A stretch of 64,000 nucleotides of DNA from Polyangium mundeleinium (lineage in GTDB: Bacteria > Myxococcota_A > Polyangia > Polyangiales > Polyangiaceae), in the NCBI RefSeq assembly GCF_028369105.1, contig NZ_JAQNDO010000001.1, positions 2,659,711-2,723,710 of the forward strand, read 5' to 3'. Both the position numbers and the translations under genes were made by a program. The notes below the pieces were generated by a model, which did not search any database, was not told the origin of the DNA, and was given only the letters and a program-made list of their open reading frames with translations. Each line of letters begins with the position of its first letter. Position 1 is the stretch's first letter. Below, in pieces: positions 33,785 through 42,203 of the stretch.

Positions 33785-36145
33785 ATGACCGACTTCAAGG
33801 CGACCCCAACGTTACCCGATCCCCTCAGCGAGGCGCCGACAGGCCTGGTCCTTTCGAGCGCGCCAGGCGATCGCGTGGCCGGTCGATACACGCTGCTCGG
33901 CCTGCTCGGGGTCGGCGGCATGGGCAGCGTCTATCGCGCCCGCGACGAGGAGCTCGAAGAGGTCGTGGCCCTGAAGGTGCTGCGGCAAGACCTCGTGAAC
34001 GAGCCGGGGATGCTCGAACGGTTCCGCCGCGAAGTGAAGCTCGCGCGACGCGTCACCCACAAGAACGTCGCCCGCGTCTTCGACATTGGCGAGCACGGCG
34101 CCGACAAGTACCTGACCATGGAATTCGTCGAGGGCGAGCCCCTCAACGTGGGGCTCGCCCGGCAAGGCGCGATGTCGGTCGCGCGTGTCGTGGAGATCGC
34201 GACGGCGATCTGCGCAGGCCTCGCCGCCGCGCACGCCGCCGGCGTGGTGCACCGGGACCTGAAGCCCGAAAACGTGCTCCTGGCGAAGGACGGGCGCGTG
34301 GTGATCACCGATTTCGGCATCGCGCGGATGCACGAGCCCGAGGGCTCGCGGACGCAGGTCGGCGCCGTGATCGGGACACCGGCGTACATGGCGCCCGAGC
34401 AGGTGCAAGGGATCGCCGACATCGACACACGCGCGGACATCTATGCGCTCGGCGCGATGCTGTACGAGCTCTTCACGGGCGAAAAAGCGTGGCGCGGGGA
34501 GTCGATCGTGAGCGTCGCCGCGGCGCGGCTGGTGCAACCGCCGCCGGATCCTCGCGTCAAACGGCCCGATTTGCCGACGGCGTGCGGGACGATCGTCCTC
34601 AAGTGCATGGCGCGCGATCGCGACGAGCGATATCGCACGGCGCAAGAAGTGGCCGAGGAGCTGACGAGCCTGACCTTGCCGGCCATGAACAAGCTGCCCG
34701 TGACGACGCTCGTGGCGCCCGCGGCGAGCACCGGCACGCCGACGCCGGCCGCGCAGGCGGCGGCCGAGAAGGCGGTCGCGGTGCTGCCCTTCCGCAACAG
34801 CGGGCCGCCGGATGACGACTACCTCGCCGAAGGGCTCACCGACGATCTGATCGACACGCTGTCGATGACACGCGGCCTCAAGCTGCGGCCGCGCGGCGTG
34901 GTGATGCGCTGGAAGGGCGTCGATCAGGACCCGCGCGAGATCGGGCGCGAGCTCGCGGTGCAGGTCGTCGTCGAGGGGAGCGTGCGCAGGACGCCGGCGG
35001 GCATGCGCATCAGCGCACGCGTGCTCAGCGTGGCCGACGGGTTCCAGCTCTGGGCGAAGCGATTCGACCGACCAGAGAAAGATCTCTTCGTGGTGAACGA
35101 CGAGGTCGCGAAGGCGATCGCCGACGCGCTGACGGTCGACATGGCGCAGCCCGCGCGCGAGTCGCCGACGGACCCCGTGGCCGTCGAGCTCTACCTGAAG
35201 GCGCGCATCGAGTACCGGAAGTTCTGGGTGGAGCACGTGCGCGAAGCCGTGAAGCTGCTCGAACAAGCCCTCGCGCGCGCGCCGCAGGATCCGACGATCC
35301 TGTCCGGCTACGCGAGCGCGCTCGCGCGGATGTCGTTCTTCAACGGCGACAACGCCGTGCTGGCGAAACAAGCCGCCGAGCGCGCCCTCGCGGCGGCGCC
35401 GCACCTCGCCGAGGCGCACCTCGCCATGGCGCACGGGCTCTTCCAGGCCGGCGACGGGACCGGCGCGCTGCGGAGCGCGCGCCAGGCGATCACACGCGCG
35501 CCCGCGCTCGCCGAGGCCTATGGGCTGATCGGGATGATCCTGTCGGAGTCGGGTCCGCTCGACGAAGCCGCGCGCGTGCTCGAGACGGCGCGCTCGCTCG
35601 ATCCGGCGGCGCCCTCGGTGTCGCGGAACCTCGCGCGTGTCGCCGTGCTGCGCGGCGACCTGGACGGCGCGCAGAAGCTCCTCGAACAGGTGCGGGCCGT
35701 CGAGGGCGAGTTCGCGTACTTCGCAGGCGTGACGCGGTACGCGATCTGGGGCCGCGACGAGGCGCTCTCGAAGAGCGTCGCCGAGCGGCTGCGGAGCGTG
35801 AAGATCGAAGCGCCCATCCAGATGGCGATCCGCGACGCGTTCCTCGACAAGATCTCGCCGTTCGATTCGCCGATCTTCCAGCAGGCGATGGCAAACAACG
35901 AAGGCGGATGGCGACGGACCGCGTACTTCCGGCAGGTCGAGGTCGAGCTCGCGCTCTACGTGGGCGACGTGGCGCGCGCCGTCGGCTCGATCGTGCCCTG
36001 CGCGCAGAGCGGGCTCATCGATCTCCTGTGGATGGATCGTTGCCCGCTGCTCGCACCGCTCCGCGGGACACCAGAGTTCCAGGCCGCGCGCGTGATCGTC
36101 GACGAGCGGGTGTCGCGGATGCTGGAGGCGTTGCGCGCGGGTTAG
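33785..36145 (+). CDS. Ser/Thr protein kinase with TolB-like and TPR modules
   Basis: A 786-residue protein. Residues about 34-295 are a complete Hanks-type kinase: 'GVGGMGSVY' loop, 'VALKVL' Lys, 'HRDLKPENVL' and 'DFGIAR', then 'GTPAYMAPEQ'. Residues about 335-450 match the TolB/FlgO-like N-domain found fused to kinases and adenylate cyclases ('VAVLPFRNSGPPDDDYLAEGLTDDLI'). Residues about 460-760 are helical TPR-like repeats. No transmembrane segment is obvious, so it is probably cytosolic. A TAGCCT -10-like element lies 15 bp before the ATG. It is divergent from the ABC exporter genes. Confidence 0.88.
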   Translation: MTDFKATPTLPDPLSEAPTGLVLSSAPGDRVAGRYTLLGLLGVGGMGSVYRARDEELEEVVALKVLRQDLVNEPGMLERFRREVKLARRVTHKNVARVFDIGEHGADKYLTMEFVEGEPLNVGLARQGAMSVARVVEIATAICAGLAAAHAAGVVHRDLKPENVLLAKDGRVVITDFGIARMHEPEGSRTQVGAVIGTPAYMAPEQVQGIADIDTRADIYALGAMLYELFTGEKAWRGESIVSVAAARLVQPPPDPRVKRPDLPTACGTIVLKCMARDRDERYRTAQEVAEELTSLTLPAMNKLPVTTLVAPAASTGTPTPAAQAAAEKAVAVLPFRNSGPPDDDYLAEGLTDDLIDTLSMTRGLKLRPRGVVMRWKGVDQDPREIGRELAVQVVVEGSVRRTPAGMRISARVLSVADGFQLWAKRFDRPEKDLFVVNDEVAKAIADALTVDMAQPARESPTDPVAVELYLKARIEYRKFWVEHVREAVKLLEQALARAPQDPTILSGYASALARMSFFNGDNAVLAKQAAERALAAAPHLAEAHLAMAHGLFQAGDGTGALRSARQAITRAPALAEAYGLIGMILSESGPLDEAARVLETARSLDPAAPSVSRNLARVAVLRGDLDGAQKLLEQVRAVEGEFAYFAGVTRYAIWGRDEALSKSVAERLRSVKIEAPIQMAIRDAFLDKISPFDSPIFQQAMANNEGGWRRTAYFRQVEVELALYVGDVARAVGSIVPCAQSGLIDLLWMDRCPLLAPLRGTPEFQAARVIVDERVSRMLEALRAG

Positions 36146-37284
36146 CTCGGCGAGCGGAAGAGCGCGAGCACGCTGGTGTAAAGGTCGAGCCGTGACGGAC
36201 GGCCTTCGCGGGGGCTGATCTCGAAGGCTGCGTGCATGCCGGCGATCGGGAGATCACCAAAGCGCTGGCGGAGGATCCGCACCTCGGCGTCGGGCACGCC
36301 GTACAGGGCTTGGCCGCGGCCCGCGCAGGTCAGGTAGAGGGCGAAGCGCGGAGCTGCGCCGAGCGCGTTCTTGGAGACGACACGCGCCATCGTCTCGAGC
36401 TCGGTCCTTGCTGTCTGCGCGTCTCGCACCGCGAAGGCCATGCGCAGCCCGGGGCGCGCGTCCGCGCCGATCATCACGCCTCGCCGGGAGGGATCGATCC
36501 CGCGCACGGGACGGATCACGAAGCGCGGACGCCCGTCGTCTGTGACGTCGTCTGGCTCGGCGAGCGCGGCGAACACGAGGGGCGAGGGCGCGCCGGGGTT
36601 GTCGGCGCCGGGCGCGCATCGTGAGAGCTCTTCGAGTGCGGCGCGGCTGCCGATGCGCGTCACGAGGCCTGCGTGGACCTCTTCGATGGGCGCGAGATCG
36701 GAGACGAGGCGGCATGCGGGGGAGGCTGCGACGATCGGCGAGGCGAGCCCCTTGATCGCCATCCCCACGGCGCGTGCTGCGCGCTCTTCGCCCTCTGCCG
36801 TGACCACCATGCCGCCTGCGCCCACGGTGCCGGCGCCGAAGACACATGCCGAGGGGGCGGCGGCTGCGAGGCCTTCGAGCAGACTCGTGTCGAAGCCGTC
36901 CGCGCGGTGGAAGAGCAGCGCGGAGGAGGGGCGCGCGCCGAGGGCGTGCCCGATCGATTCGCCGAGCGCGCGGGGGGATTCTTCTGCTTCGCCGAGCGCG
37001 AACGGCGTCGTTTGCCCTCCGTTCCAGAGGATGCCGCTCACGGCGGGGACCCCTTCGAGCTCCGCGCGCTCGTGCAGCACGCCGGCGCCAGGGACGAGCA
37101 CGGTCGGCACGCCTCTCCATGCGGCTGCCACGCGCCCTGCGAGCGTGCGGAGGTGCGGCACGAGTGGGCCTGTCACGAAGACGAGCCCACCTGTTGGGGA
37201 GGTGACGGCGCCGCGTGTCTCTCGGAGGACGCGCGAGAGCCCGTCGGGGGAGGTCACGCTCGTGCAGAAGCTCCGCGCTGCCAT
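36142..37284 (-). CDS. FIST-domain sensory protein
   Basis: A 380-residue protein with FIST N and FIST C domains, proposed small-ligand sensor modules. Visible parts are 'GLVFVTGPLVPHLRTLAGRV' near residue 30, Gly/Ala-rich strands through 250, and the C-domain 'FALYLTCAGRGQALYG' with 'IAGMHAAFEISP'. No output domain is fused. The ATG at 37284 was chosen because a TAGACT -10 lies 14 bp upstream on its strand; a longer reading would start inside the opposite-strand PP2C gene. Its 3' end overlaps the kinase gene's stop by 4 bp. Confidence 0.8.
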   Translation of the reverse strand: MAARSFCTSVTSPDGLSRVLRETRGAVTSPTGGLVFVTGPLVPHLRTLAGRVAAAWRGVPTVLVPGAGVLHERAELEGVPAVSGILWNGGQTTPFALGEAEESPRALGESIGHALGARPSSALLFHRADGFDTSLLEGLAAAAPSACVFGAGTVGAGGMVVTAEGEERAARAVGMAIKGLASPIVAASPACRLVSDLAPIEEVHAGLVTRIGSRAALEELSRCAPGADNPGAPSPLVFAALAEPDDVTDDGRPRFVIRPVRGIDPSRRGVMIGADARPGLRMAFAVRDAQTARTELETMARVVSKNALGAAPRFALYLTCAGRGQALYGVPDAEVRILRQRFGDLPIAGMHAAFEISPREGRPSRLDLYTSVLALFRSPS

Positions 37285-37373
37285 AGGAATGACGAGGGAG
37301 TCTACCCGAGCGGACGGCCCTCTCGACAGGGGGGCCCGGGGCGGATTATCGTCGGAATCGTACGAGCTCGACG

Positions 37374-38192
37374 ATGAGCACACCCCAGGACCGGAACGAC
37401 GCTTTGCGTCAGAATGATGCGCCGACGCTCCGAGGGCGGTGGCCCGTCCGCTCGGCGGCGCGCACGGACGTCGGTAAGCATCGCAAGGGCAACGAGGATG
37501 CCTTCTTCCACGATGACGAGCTTGGGCTCTACATCGTGGCGGACGGGATGGGGGGTCACGCCGCGGGCGAGGTCGCGAGCCATCAAGCGGTGGACACGAT
37601 CCACGGGATGGTCAAGCGCGGGCTCGGCGCGCTCGGTCCGATCGACGGGGAGCTCGACGAGGCCCAGGCGCGCGCGGCCTGCCGGATCATGGAGGGGGCG
37701 ATCCAGGCGGCGACGTACCTGATCTACGCGATGGCGGAGCTCGAGCGCGACAAGATCGGGATGGGCACGACGATCAGCGCTGCGCTCTTCCTCGGCCGAT
37801 CCCTCGTGACGGGGCAGGTGGGCGACAGCCGCATCTACCAGATCCGCGAGGGGGCCGCGGTGCAGCTCACCGAGGACCACACGCTGCTCGCCTGGCAGAT
37901 CAAGCAAGGCTTGCTGACGCCCGCGGAGGCGGCGAAGGCCACGCACAAGAACGTGATCACGCGCGCCGTGGGCAACCGGGACTACGTGGAGGTGGACACG
38001 GCGGTGATCGCGGTGCGGGCGGGGGATCGGTTCCTGCTCTGCTCGGACGGCCTGCACGGCTACCTGAACACCGAGGAGATCCCGGAGGTCACGGCGCTCG
38101 GGGCCGCCGACGCGGTGACGCGGTTCATCGATCTCGCGAACGGGCGTGGCGGGAAGGACAACATCACCGCCGTTCTTGTCGAGGTTGTGTAG
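37374..38192 (+). CDS. PP2C-family Ser/Thr protein phosphatase
   Basis: A 272-residue stand-alone phosphatase with the classical motifs 'KGNEDAFF', 'VADGMGGHAAGE', 'GTTISAAL', 'GQVGDSRIY', 'CSDGLHGYL' and 'KDNITAVLVEV'. It is cytosolic and probably reverses Hanks-kinase phosphorylation. It is divergent from the FIST gene and followed directly after its TAG stop by a REP-like element. Confidence 0.93.
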   Translation: MSTPQDRNDALRQNDAPTLRGRWPVRSAARTDVGKHRKGNEDAFFHDDELGLYIVADGMGGHAAGEVASHQAVDTIHGMVKRGLGALGPIDGELDEAQARAACRIMEGAIQAATYLIYAMAELERDKIGMGTTISAALFLGRSLVTGQVGDSRIYQIREGAAVQLTEDHTLLAWQIKQGLLTPAEAAKATHKNVITRAVGNRDYVEVDTAVIAVRAGDRFLLCSDGLHGYLNTEEIPEVTALGAADAVTRFIDLANGRGGKDNITAVLVEVV

Positions 38193-38249
38193 TCCCGAGG
38201 GGGACGCCTCGCGTTGCGATCTCCCTAGAACATCGTTCCGATGTTCTAG
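38193..38249 (+). repeat. Intergenic REP-like element, copy 1
   Basis: It begins with TCCCGAGGGGGACGC immediately after the PP2C stop codon, continues through a 'GCGATCTC' word, and ends in a perfect 11-bp hairpin (CTAGAACATCG, loop TTC, at 38225-38249). No T-run follows the hairpin. The same leading word and CTAG-bounded hairpins occur at 42028-42142 and, inverted, at 43189-43245. Confidence 0.6.
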
Positions 38250-38375
38250 ATCCCGAATCATCCCGTGCAGATCCGAAGTTGTCCGTTTTGTTGACCCCTT
38301 CATCGATTGTCTGATACCCGCCGGCAAGAAGGTCGTGACGTGGTCCGAGCGTTCACGTCGACGGAGGTGGATTCG

Positions 38376-39383
38376 ATGAAGAGGCGATCGATGCGGAGGC
38401 GGGTCGGCGTGATCATGGGTGGATCGTCGTCGGAGCTGTCCGCCGGACATGCCGTGGCGGAGGCGCTCACGGCGCGCGGCCACGAGGTGGTCCGCCTGTC
38501 GCTCGGCGAGAGCTACGGCCCCGACCTCGCGTCCGTGGTTCAGAAAGCCCGGATCGACGTGGCCTTCCTGGCCCTCTCGGGCCGCATGGGCGAGGACGGC
38601 TGCGTGCAGGGGCTCCTGGAGCTGCTCCGCATCCCGTACACGGGCTCGTCCGTGCTCGCGAGCGCGCTGGCGATGGACAAGCTGAAGGCGAAGGAGATGT
38701 TCCGCCTGCACAACGTGCCCACGCCGCCCTACTACACGGTGTCGGTCGACACGGACCTTTCGGACCTCGACGGTCTGCACGGCTCGTTCGGGTACCCGGC
38801 GATCGTGAAGCCGCGCGGGGAGGGGTCGAGCCAGGGCGTCAGCCGGGTGACGAACCTCGACGAGCTGCGGGCGGCGCTGGAGCAGGCGTTCGAGTACGAC
38901 GACATCGCGCTCGTGGAGCGGTTCGTGACGGGCGTGGAGATCAACGTCGCGATCCTGGACGGGCAGGTGCTCGGCTCGTTCGAGGTGGCGACGCCGAAGG
39001 CGATGCTGGAGGATCCCTCGGCCGAGCTCGTGAAGGTGGAGCTCTCGCCGCAGCGCGAGCGCGGCGTGCAGAACCTGGCGGAGCGCGCGGCGCGTGCGCT
39101 CGGGTGCACGGGTGCGGTGCGCGTCGATCTGCTCGTGACGGCGGGCGAGAACGAGTACGTGCTCGAAGTGAACACGCTGCCGGCGCTCTCGCCGGACGGC
39201 CTGCTCGCTCGGGCGGCCGCGACGAAGGGCTACGACTTCGGCGAGCTCTGCGAGACCGTGCTCGACGGCGCGAAGCTCGCCCAGCCGGCGCGCCGGAAGA
39301 CGCCGGTGGACACGCTCTCGGCGGGCGGGTTCCGCGCGAGCGCGGCGACGGCGCCGGTCGCGATGATGAAGTCGGTGGGCTGA
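38376..39383 (+). CDS. D-alanine--D-alanine ligase family protein
   Basis: A 335-residue ATP-grasp protein. N-terminal domain: 'GVIMGGSSSELSAGHAVAEAL', with 'GEDGCVQGLLELLRIPYTGS' further on. ATP-grasp core: 'PAIVKPRGEGSSQGVSRV' and 'VERFVTGVEINVAIL'. Metal site: 'VRVDLLV' and 'LEVNTLPALSPDGLL'. This is the layout of Ddl, which makes the D-Ala-D-Ala dipeptide for peptidoglycan. 'SPDGLL' replaces the usual 'T..SL.P' wording, so a related dipeptide ligase is possible. The ATG at 38376 has GGAGGT upstream. It is isolated from any mur cluster, so this may be a second ligase. Confidence 0.82.
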   Translation: MKRRSMRRRVGVIMGGSSSELSAGHAVAEALTARGHEVVRLSLGESYGPDLASVVQKARIDVAFLALSGRMGEDGCVQGLLELLRIPYTGSSVLASALAMDKLKAKEMFRLHNVPTPPYYTVSVDTDLSDLDGLHGSFGYPAIVKPRGEGSSQGVSRVTNLDELRAALEQAFEYDDIALVERFVTGVEINVAILDGQVLGSFEVATPKAMLEDPSAELVKVELSPQRERGVQNLAERAARALGCTGAVRVDLLVTAGENEYVLEVNTLPALSPDGLLARAAATKGYDFGELCETVLDGAKLAQPARRKTPVDTLSAGGFRASAATAPVAMMKSVG

Positions 39384-39430
39384 GCCCCGCCTCCCGCTCC
39401 CCGTTTCACGAAAAAGCTTCTCCTGCTCCT

Positions 39431-39663
39431 CGCCTCGTGTCGACCGTCGCGGGTCGTCGTGACGCGAGGGGGTCGCCTCGTGTCGACCGTCGCGGGTCGT
39501 CGTGACGCGAAGGGGTCGCCGCGCGTCGACCGTCGCGGGTCATCGTGACGCGAGGGGGTTGCCTCGCGTCGACCGCCGCGGGTCATCGTGACGCGAGGGG
39601 GTCGCCACGCGTCGACCGTCGCTGGTGATCATGACGCGAGGGGGTCGCCACGTGGCGAGGGGG
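39431..39663. repeat. 43-bp tandem repeat array, five full copies plus a partial
   Basis: Units begin at 39431, 39474, 39517, 39560 and 39603, exactly 43 bp apart, with a decaying sixth from 39646. Each contains 'CGACCGTCGCGGGT', 'GTGACGCGA' and 'GGGGGTCGCCTCGCGT' with a few substitutions. The latter word differs by one base from the core of the REP-like elements nearby. There are no unique spacers, so it is not CRISPR. Confidence 0.9.
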
Positions 39664-39683
39664 TCGGGTCTTCGTCGCGCGGA

Positions 39684-39705
39684 GGGGTCGCCTCGAAGCG
39701 ACCCC
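39684..39705. terminator. Hairpin terminator at the end of the tandem array
   Basis: GGGGTCGC pairs with GCGACCCC across a 6-nt loop, one base from the stop of the minus-strand gene. It has no U-tract. Confidence 0.45.
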
Positions 39706-39706
39706 G

Positions 39707-40378
39707 TCACGCGTCGTTTGGCTTCCTCGCCAGCGTCCCGAAGAGCCAGTCGCAGAGCGGGAACGTGATGTTGAAGTTCTCGTGCGCCATGCGGCCGAGC
39801 TCGTGATGGAGCGCGTGCCTCTGGCGCAGGGCGCGGACGAGGCGGCTTCGCGCGATGCGCGAGTGCTCCGGCAGGTGGTAGGCGAAGTGGAGCCACTCGT
39901 AGGTCAGGAAGTAGCCCATGGCGGTGGCCACGAAGAGCCAGCCGGCGTTCGGGGTGGCGACGGCGAAGAGCAGGAGCGCGACCGGGAGGGCCACGCCGCC
40001 GAGGACCACGAGGAGCATCACCGGGGGAAAGAGGACGAGGGAGAAGTCGGCCGCGGACTCGCAGGCCATCGCCTCGTGCGTGAAGAAGCGGTGGTGCCGC
40101 AGGGTGTGGCGCTCGTAGAGGATCGGCAGGAGCTTCTTCCTCCGGTGCATCGGGCCGCGGTGCACGAGGTACTCGACGAGGTTCGCGAACAGGAAGGTGC
40201 TCGGGACGACGAGCGCTTCGAGGAGGCGGACACGCTCGACGCGAGAGGCGGCGAACGTGATGGCGCCGAGCGAGGCGAGGCTCGTGAAGGCGAAATGCGC
40301 CCAGCCGGACGCGCGCGTGCTTGGCCTTCGTTCGGCGCGGTCCTGGCCGCGGAAGGCGAGCACGTGCGGCGGCGTCAT
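39707..40378 (-). CDS. Fatty acid hydroxylase superfamily membrane protein
   Basis: A 223-residue protein with four hydrophobic segments and the His-rich di-iron motifs 'VHRGPMH', 'RHTLRHHRFF', 'HFAYHLPEHS' and 'QRHALHHE'. This is the small bacterial branch of the sterol desaturase/carotenoid hydroxylase superfamily. The substrate is unknown. The ATG at 40378 is preceded by a TAGACT -10 only 6 nt away, so the mRNA may be leaderless. It is divergent from the DUF4912 gene. Confidence 0.82.
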   Translation of the reverse strand: MTPPHVLAFRGQDRAERRPSTRASGWAHFAFTSLASLGAITFAASRVERVRLLEALVVPSTFLFANLVEYLVHRGPMHRRKKLLPILYERHTLRHHRFFTHEAMACESAADFSLVLFPPVMLLVVLGGVALPVALLLFAVATPNAGWLFVATAMGYFLTYEWLHFAYHLPEHSRIARSRLVRALRQRHALHHELGRMAHENFNITFPLCDWLFGTLARKPNDA

Positions 40379-40384
40379 GTTCGA

Positions 40385-40390
40385 AGTCTA
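40385..40390 (-). promoter_or_regulatory. -10-like hexamer TAGACT for the hydroxylase-like gene
   Basis: It ends 6 nt before the ATG at 40378 on the minus strand, leaving no room for a Shine-Dalgarno sequence. Confidence 0.4.
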
Positions 40391-40508
40391 GTGCGAGGCC
40401 CCCGTAGCTCGGCGCTTTTCCGGAGGCTTTCTGCGGAGATGCTCCGGACGAACGGACGCCCTGAAATCCGCCCCGCCTCGGACGCTCTCGTCGCGCCGAG
40501 CTTCGTGC

Positions 40509-40514
40509 TAGGTT
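40509..40514 (+). promoter_or_regulatory. -10-like hexamer TAGGTT (TGC-extended) for the DUF4912 gene
   Basis: It ends 9 nt before the ATG at 40524; the leader would be 2-3 nt at most. Confidence 0.4.
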
Positions 40515-40523
40515 GCGCGCGAA

Positions 40524-41984
40524 ATGGAGCGGCACGAGCTCGAGGGTTTGACGCGTGAGGAGCTGATCGCGCTTTCGGAAGAGCTCGGCATCGCCCGCCC
40601 GCGCGCGCTCACGATGCCGGAGCTCGTGGACGAGATCGTGACGCGCACGGCGCGGAGCGAGCGGGACCGCGCGCGGTCGCGTGGATGGATGGGGCGAGCG
40701 AGGGATCTGCTCGCAGGCGTGATCGAGCGAGGTCTGCACCTGCCCGATGTCGCGAGCGCGGTGCGGAGCGCGCCGCCGCCGGCGAAAGGCTGGCCGACGG
40801 CGCCGCCGCCGCTCGCGACGGTGACGCTCGCGGAGATCTACGCGGCGCAAGGGTTCGTGGACAAAGCGATCGGCGTGCTCGACGAGGTGCTCGCGCGGGA
40901 GCCGGAGCACACGGAAGCGCGCGTGCTGAGGCAGCGGCTCGTCGCAGGAGGAGCGGCGCCCGCAGTCGAGAAAGAGATGCGGAGGGAAGCCGTGACCACG
41001 CCGAGCGAGACGGACAGCGAGGCCCAGCCAACCGAGGACGAGCGCACGACGGAAGCCGCGGAGGTCGAGGTCGCGGCGGAAGCGGCGCCGGTTGCGGAAG
41101 CGGTCGCGGAAGCGGAAGCGGAAGCGGCGCCGGTTGCGGAAGCGGTCGCGGAGGCGGAAGCGGCGCCGGTCGCGGAAGCGGAGGCGGAAGCGGCGCCGGT
41201 TGCGGAAGCGGTCGCGGCAGCGGAAGCGGAAGCGGAAGCCGAAGCCGAAGCGCCTTTGTGGTCGGCGCCCGAGGCGGATGCCATCGAGGAGCTGCCGCTG
41301 CCCGAGCGCTACGACGTCGACGAGATCGTGGCCATCGCCGTCGATCCCGCGACGATCTACCTCTACTGGGAGGTACGGCCCGTGAGCCTCGCGCGGGCGC
41401 GGGCGCGGCACACCGACGGCGCGCTCGTGGTGCGCATGGTGCAGGTGACCCCGAGCTGGGATGGTCCGATCGTCGAGCAACGGGACCTGCGCATCGACGC
41501 GCTCTTCGGCGATGCCTACCTCCGCAACTTGCAGGCGGGCTCCAACGTGCGCGTGAGCATCGGCTGGCTCGCGCACGGCATGTTCGAGCCCTTCGCCATC
41601 GGCGCCGAGGTCATGACGTCGCGCAGCGAGCCCACGACGTCGGTCTCGACCCGCGTCGCGCGATGGACGCCCGAGCGAGGCGTACACCGCCCGGCCGGCG
41701 TCGCGGCCGCCGCAGCGCAGGTGCGCGCCGTGGCCGGGGCCCCGGCGCCCGCCGAGATCGAGGCGATGCTCGGGCCGATCCTCACGGGCACCATGGCCCC
41801 CGCGCAGACGGGCGCGGCCGGGCGGATCGAGGCGATCGGCGCGCGATGGCCCACGCTCGATTTCGGCGACCGCGGCGCGCCCGCCGACGCGGCGAGGCCG
41901 AGCGCGCCTGCGCGCGGCGGCGCGAGCGAGCTTCCTCGTGGTGGCGCGAGCGAGCAGGTTCGTCCCGGACCCCGCGAACGCTAG
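40524..41984 (+). CDS. DUF4912 protein with SAP/Rho-N-like head and Ala/Glu repeat linker
   Basis: A 486-residue protein. Residues 1-45 resemble a Rho N-terminal/SAP helix pair ('LTREELIALSEELGI'). About 95-140 is one TPR-like repeat ('VTLAEIYAAQGFVDKAIGVLDEVLAREP'). About 170-250 is a low-complexity Ala/Glu/Val/Pro tract. About 255-390 is the DUF4912 domain ('PERYDVDEIVAIAVDPATIYLYWEVRP'), which is of unknown function. The tail is Gly/Ser/Arg-rich and disordered. It is cytosolic. The gene ends inside a hairpin with a T-run. Confidence 0.8.
   Translation: MERHELEGLTREELIALSEELGIARPRALTMPELVDEIVTRTARSERDRARSRGWMGRARDLLAGVIERGLHLPDVASAVRSAPPPAKGWPTAPPPLATVTLAEIYAAQGFVDKAIGVLDEVLAREPEHTEARVLRQRLVAGGAAPAVEKEMRREAVTTPSETDSEAQPTEDERTTEAAEVEVAAEAAPVAEAVAEAEAEAAPVAEAVAEAEAAPVAEAEAEAAPVAEAVAAAEAEAEAEAEAPLWSAPEADAIEELPLPERYDVDEIVAIAVDPATIYLYWEVRPVSLARARARHTDGALVVRMVQVTPSWDGPIVEQRDLRIDALFGDAYLRNLQAGSNVRVSIGWLAHGMFEPFAIGAEVMTSRSEPTTSVSTRVARWTPERGVHRPAGVAAAAAQVRAVAGAPAPAEIEAMLGPILTGTMAPAQTGAAGRIEAIGARWPTLDFGDRGAPADAARPSAPARGGASELPRGGASEQVRPGPRER
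41066..41257. repeat. In-frame low-complexity DNA repeat (GCGGAAGCGG-type) in the DUF4912 gene
   Basis: Imperfect repeats of GCGGAAGCG and GCGCCGGTTGCGGAAGCG, encoding runs such as 'AEAAPVAEAVAEAE' about four times. Units are multiples of 3 bp, so length changes would keep the frame. Confidence 0.8.
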
Positions 41985-42026
41985 AGCATCGAGCGGTTTG
42001 CAACCGCTCGATGCCCTAGCTCTTTT
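41981..42026 (+). terminator. Intrinsic terminator of the DUF4912 gene
   Basis: A 13-bp perfect stem (41986-41998 with 42002-42014, 3-nt loop) extended by CTAG on both sides and followed by CTCTTTTG. The left CTAG contains the gene's stop codon. Confidence 0.75.
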
Positions 42027-42027
42027 G

Positions 42028-42142
42028 TCCCGAGGGGGACGCCTCGCGTCCCCCTCTCGCCCGGGCAAAGCCCGGTCGATTCACCCCCCGAGGCGAGCTC
42101 GCTTCGCGATCTCGCAGAGCGCCGAACGGGTCGGCGCTCTAG
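42028..42142 (+). repeat. Intergenic REP-like element, copy 2 (longest)
   Basis: It begins TCCCGAGGGGGACGC, contains an internal hairpin CCGGGC/GCCCGG, then GCGAGCTCGCTTCGCGATCTC-type sequence, and ends in a 10-bp hairpin (42116-42140, arms AGAGCGCCGA and TCGGCGCTCT) finishing in CTAG. It fills most of the gap between the DUF4912 terminator and the next gene. Confidence 0.65.
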
Positions 42143-42203
42143 GTCGCGACGACAAATCGTCGGATCGTGCGCAACTCGTCGCGGCCCGCGTCGATGTACG
42201 CGC

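Larger units (their letters stand above)
39384..39706. other. 323-bp convergent intergenic region holding a tandem array and terminator
   Basis: No gene is supported. The stretch is filled by the 43-bp repeats (39431 to about 39663) and a hairpin at 39684-39705, both described separately. The repeats keep all frames open, which produces spurious reading frames. Confidence 0.7.

Noticed and set aside
38225-38249. Intrinsic terminator of the PP2C gene.
   Set aside because: The hairpin is perfect but has no T-run; it is described instead as part of the REP-like element.
39431-39663. CRISPR array.
   Set aside because: The repeats are directly contiguous with a 43-bp period and no unique spacers, and there are no cas genes.
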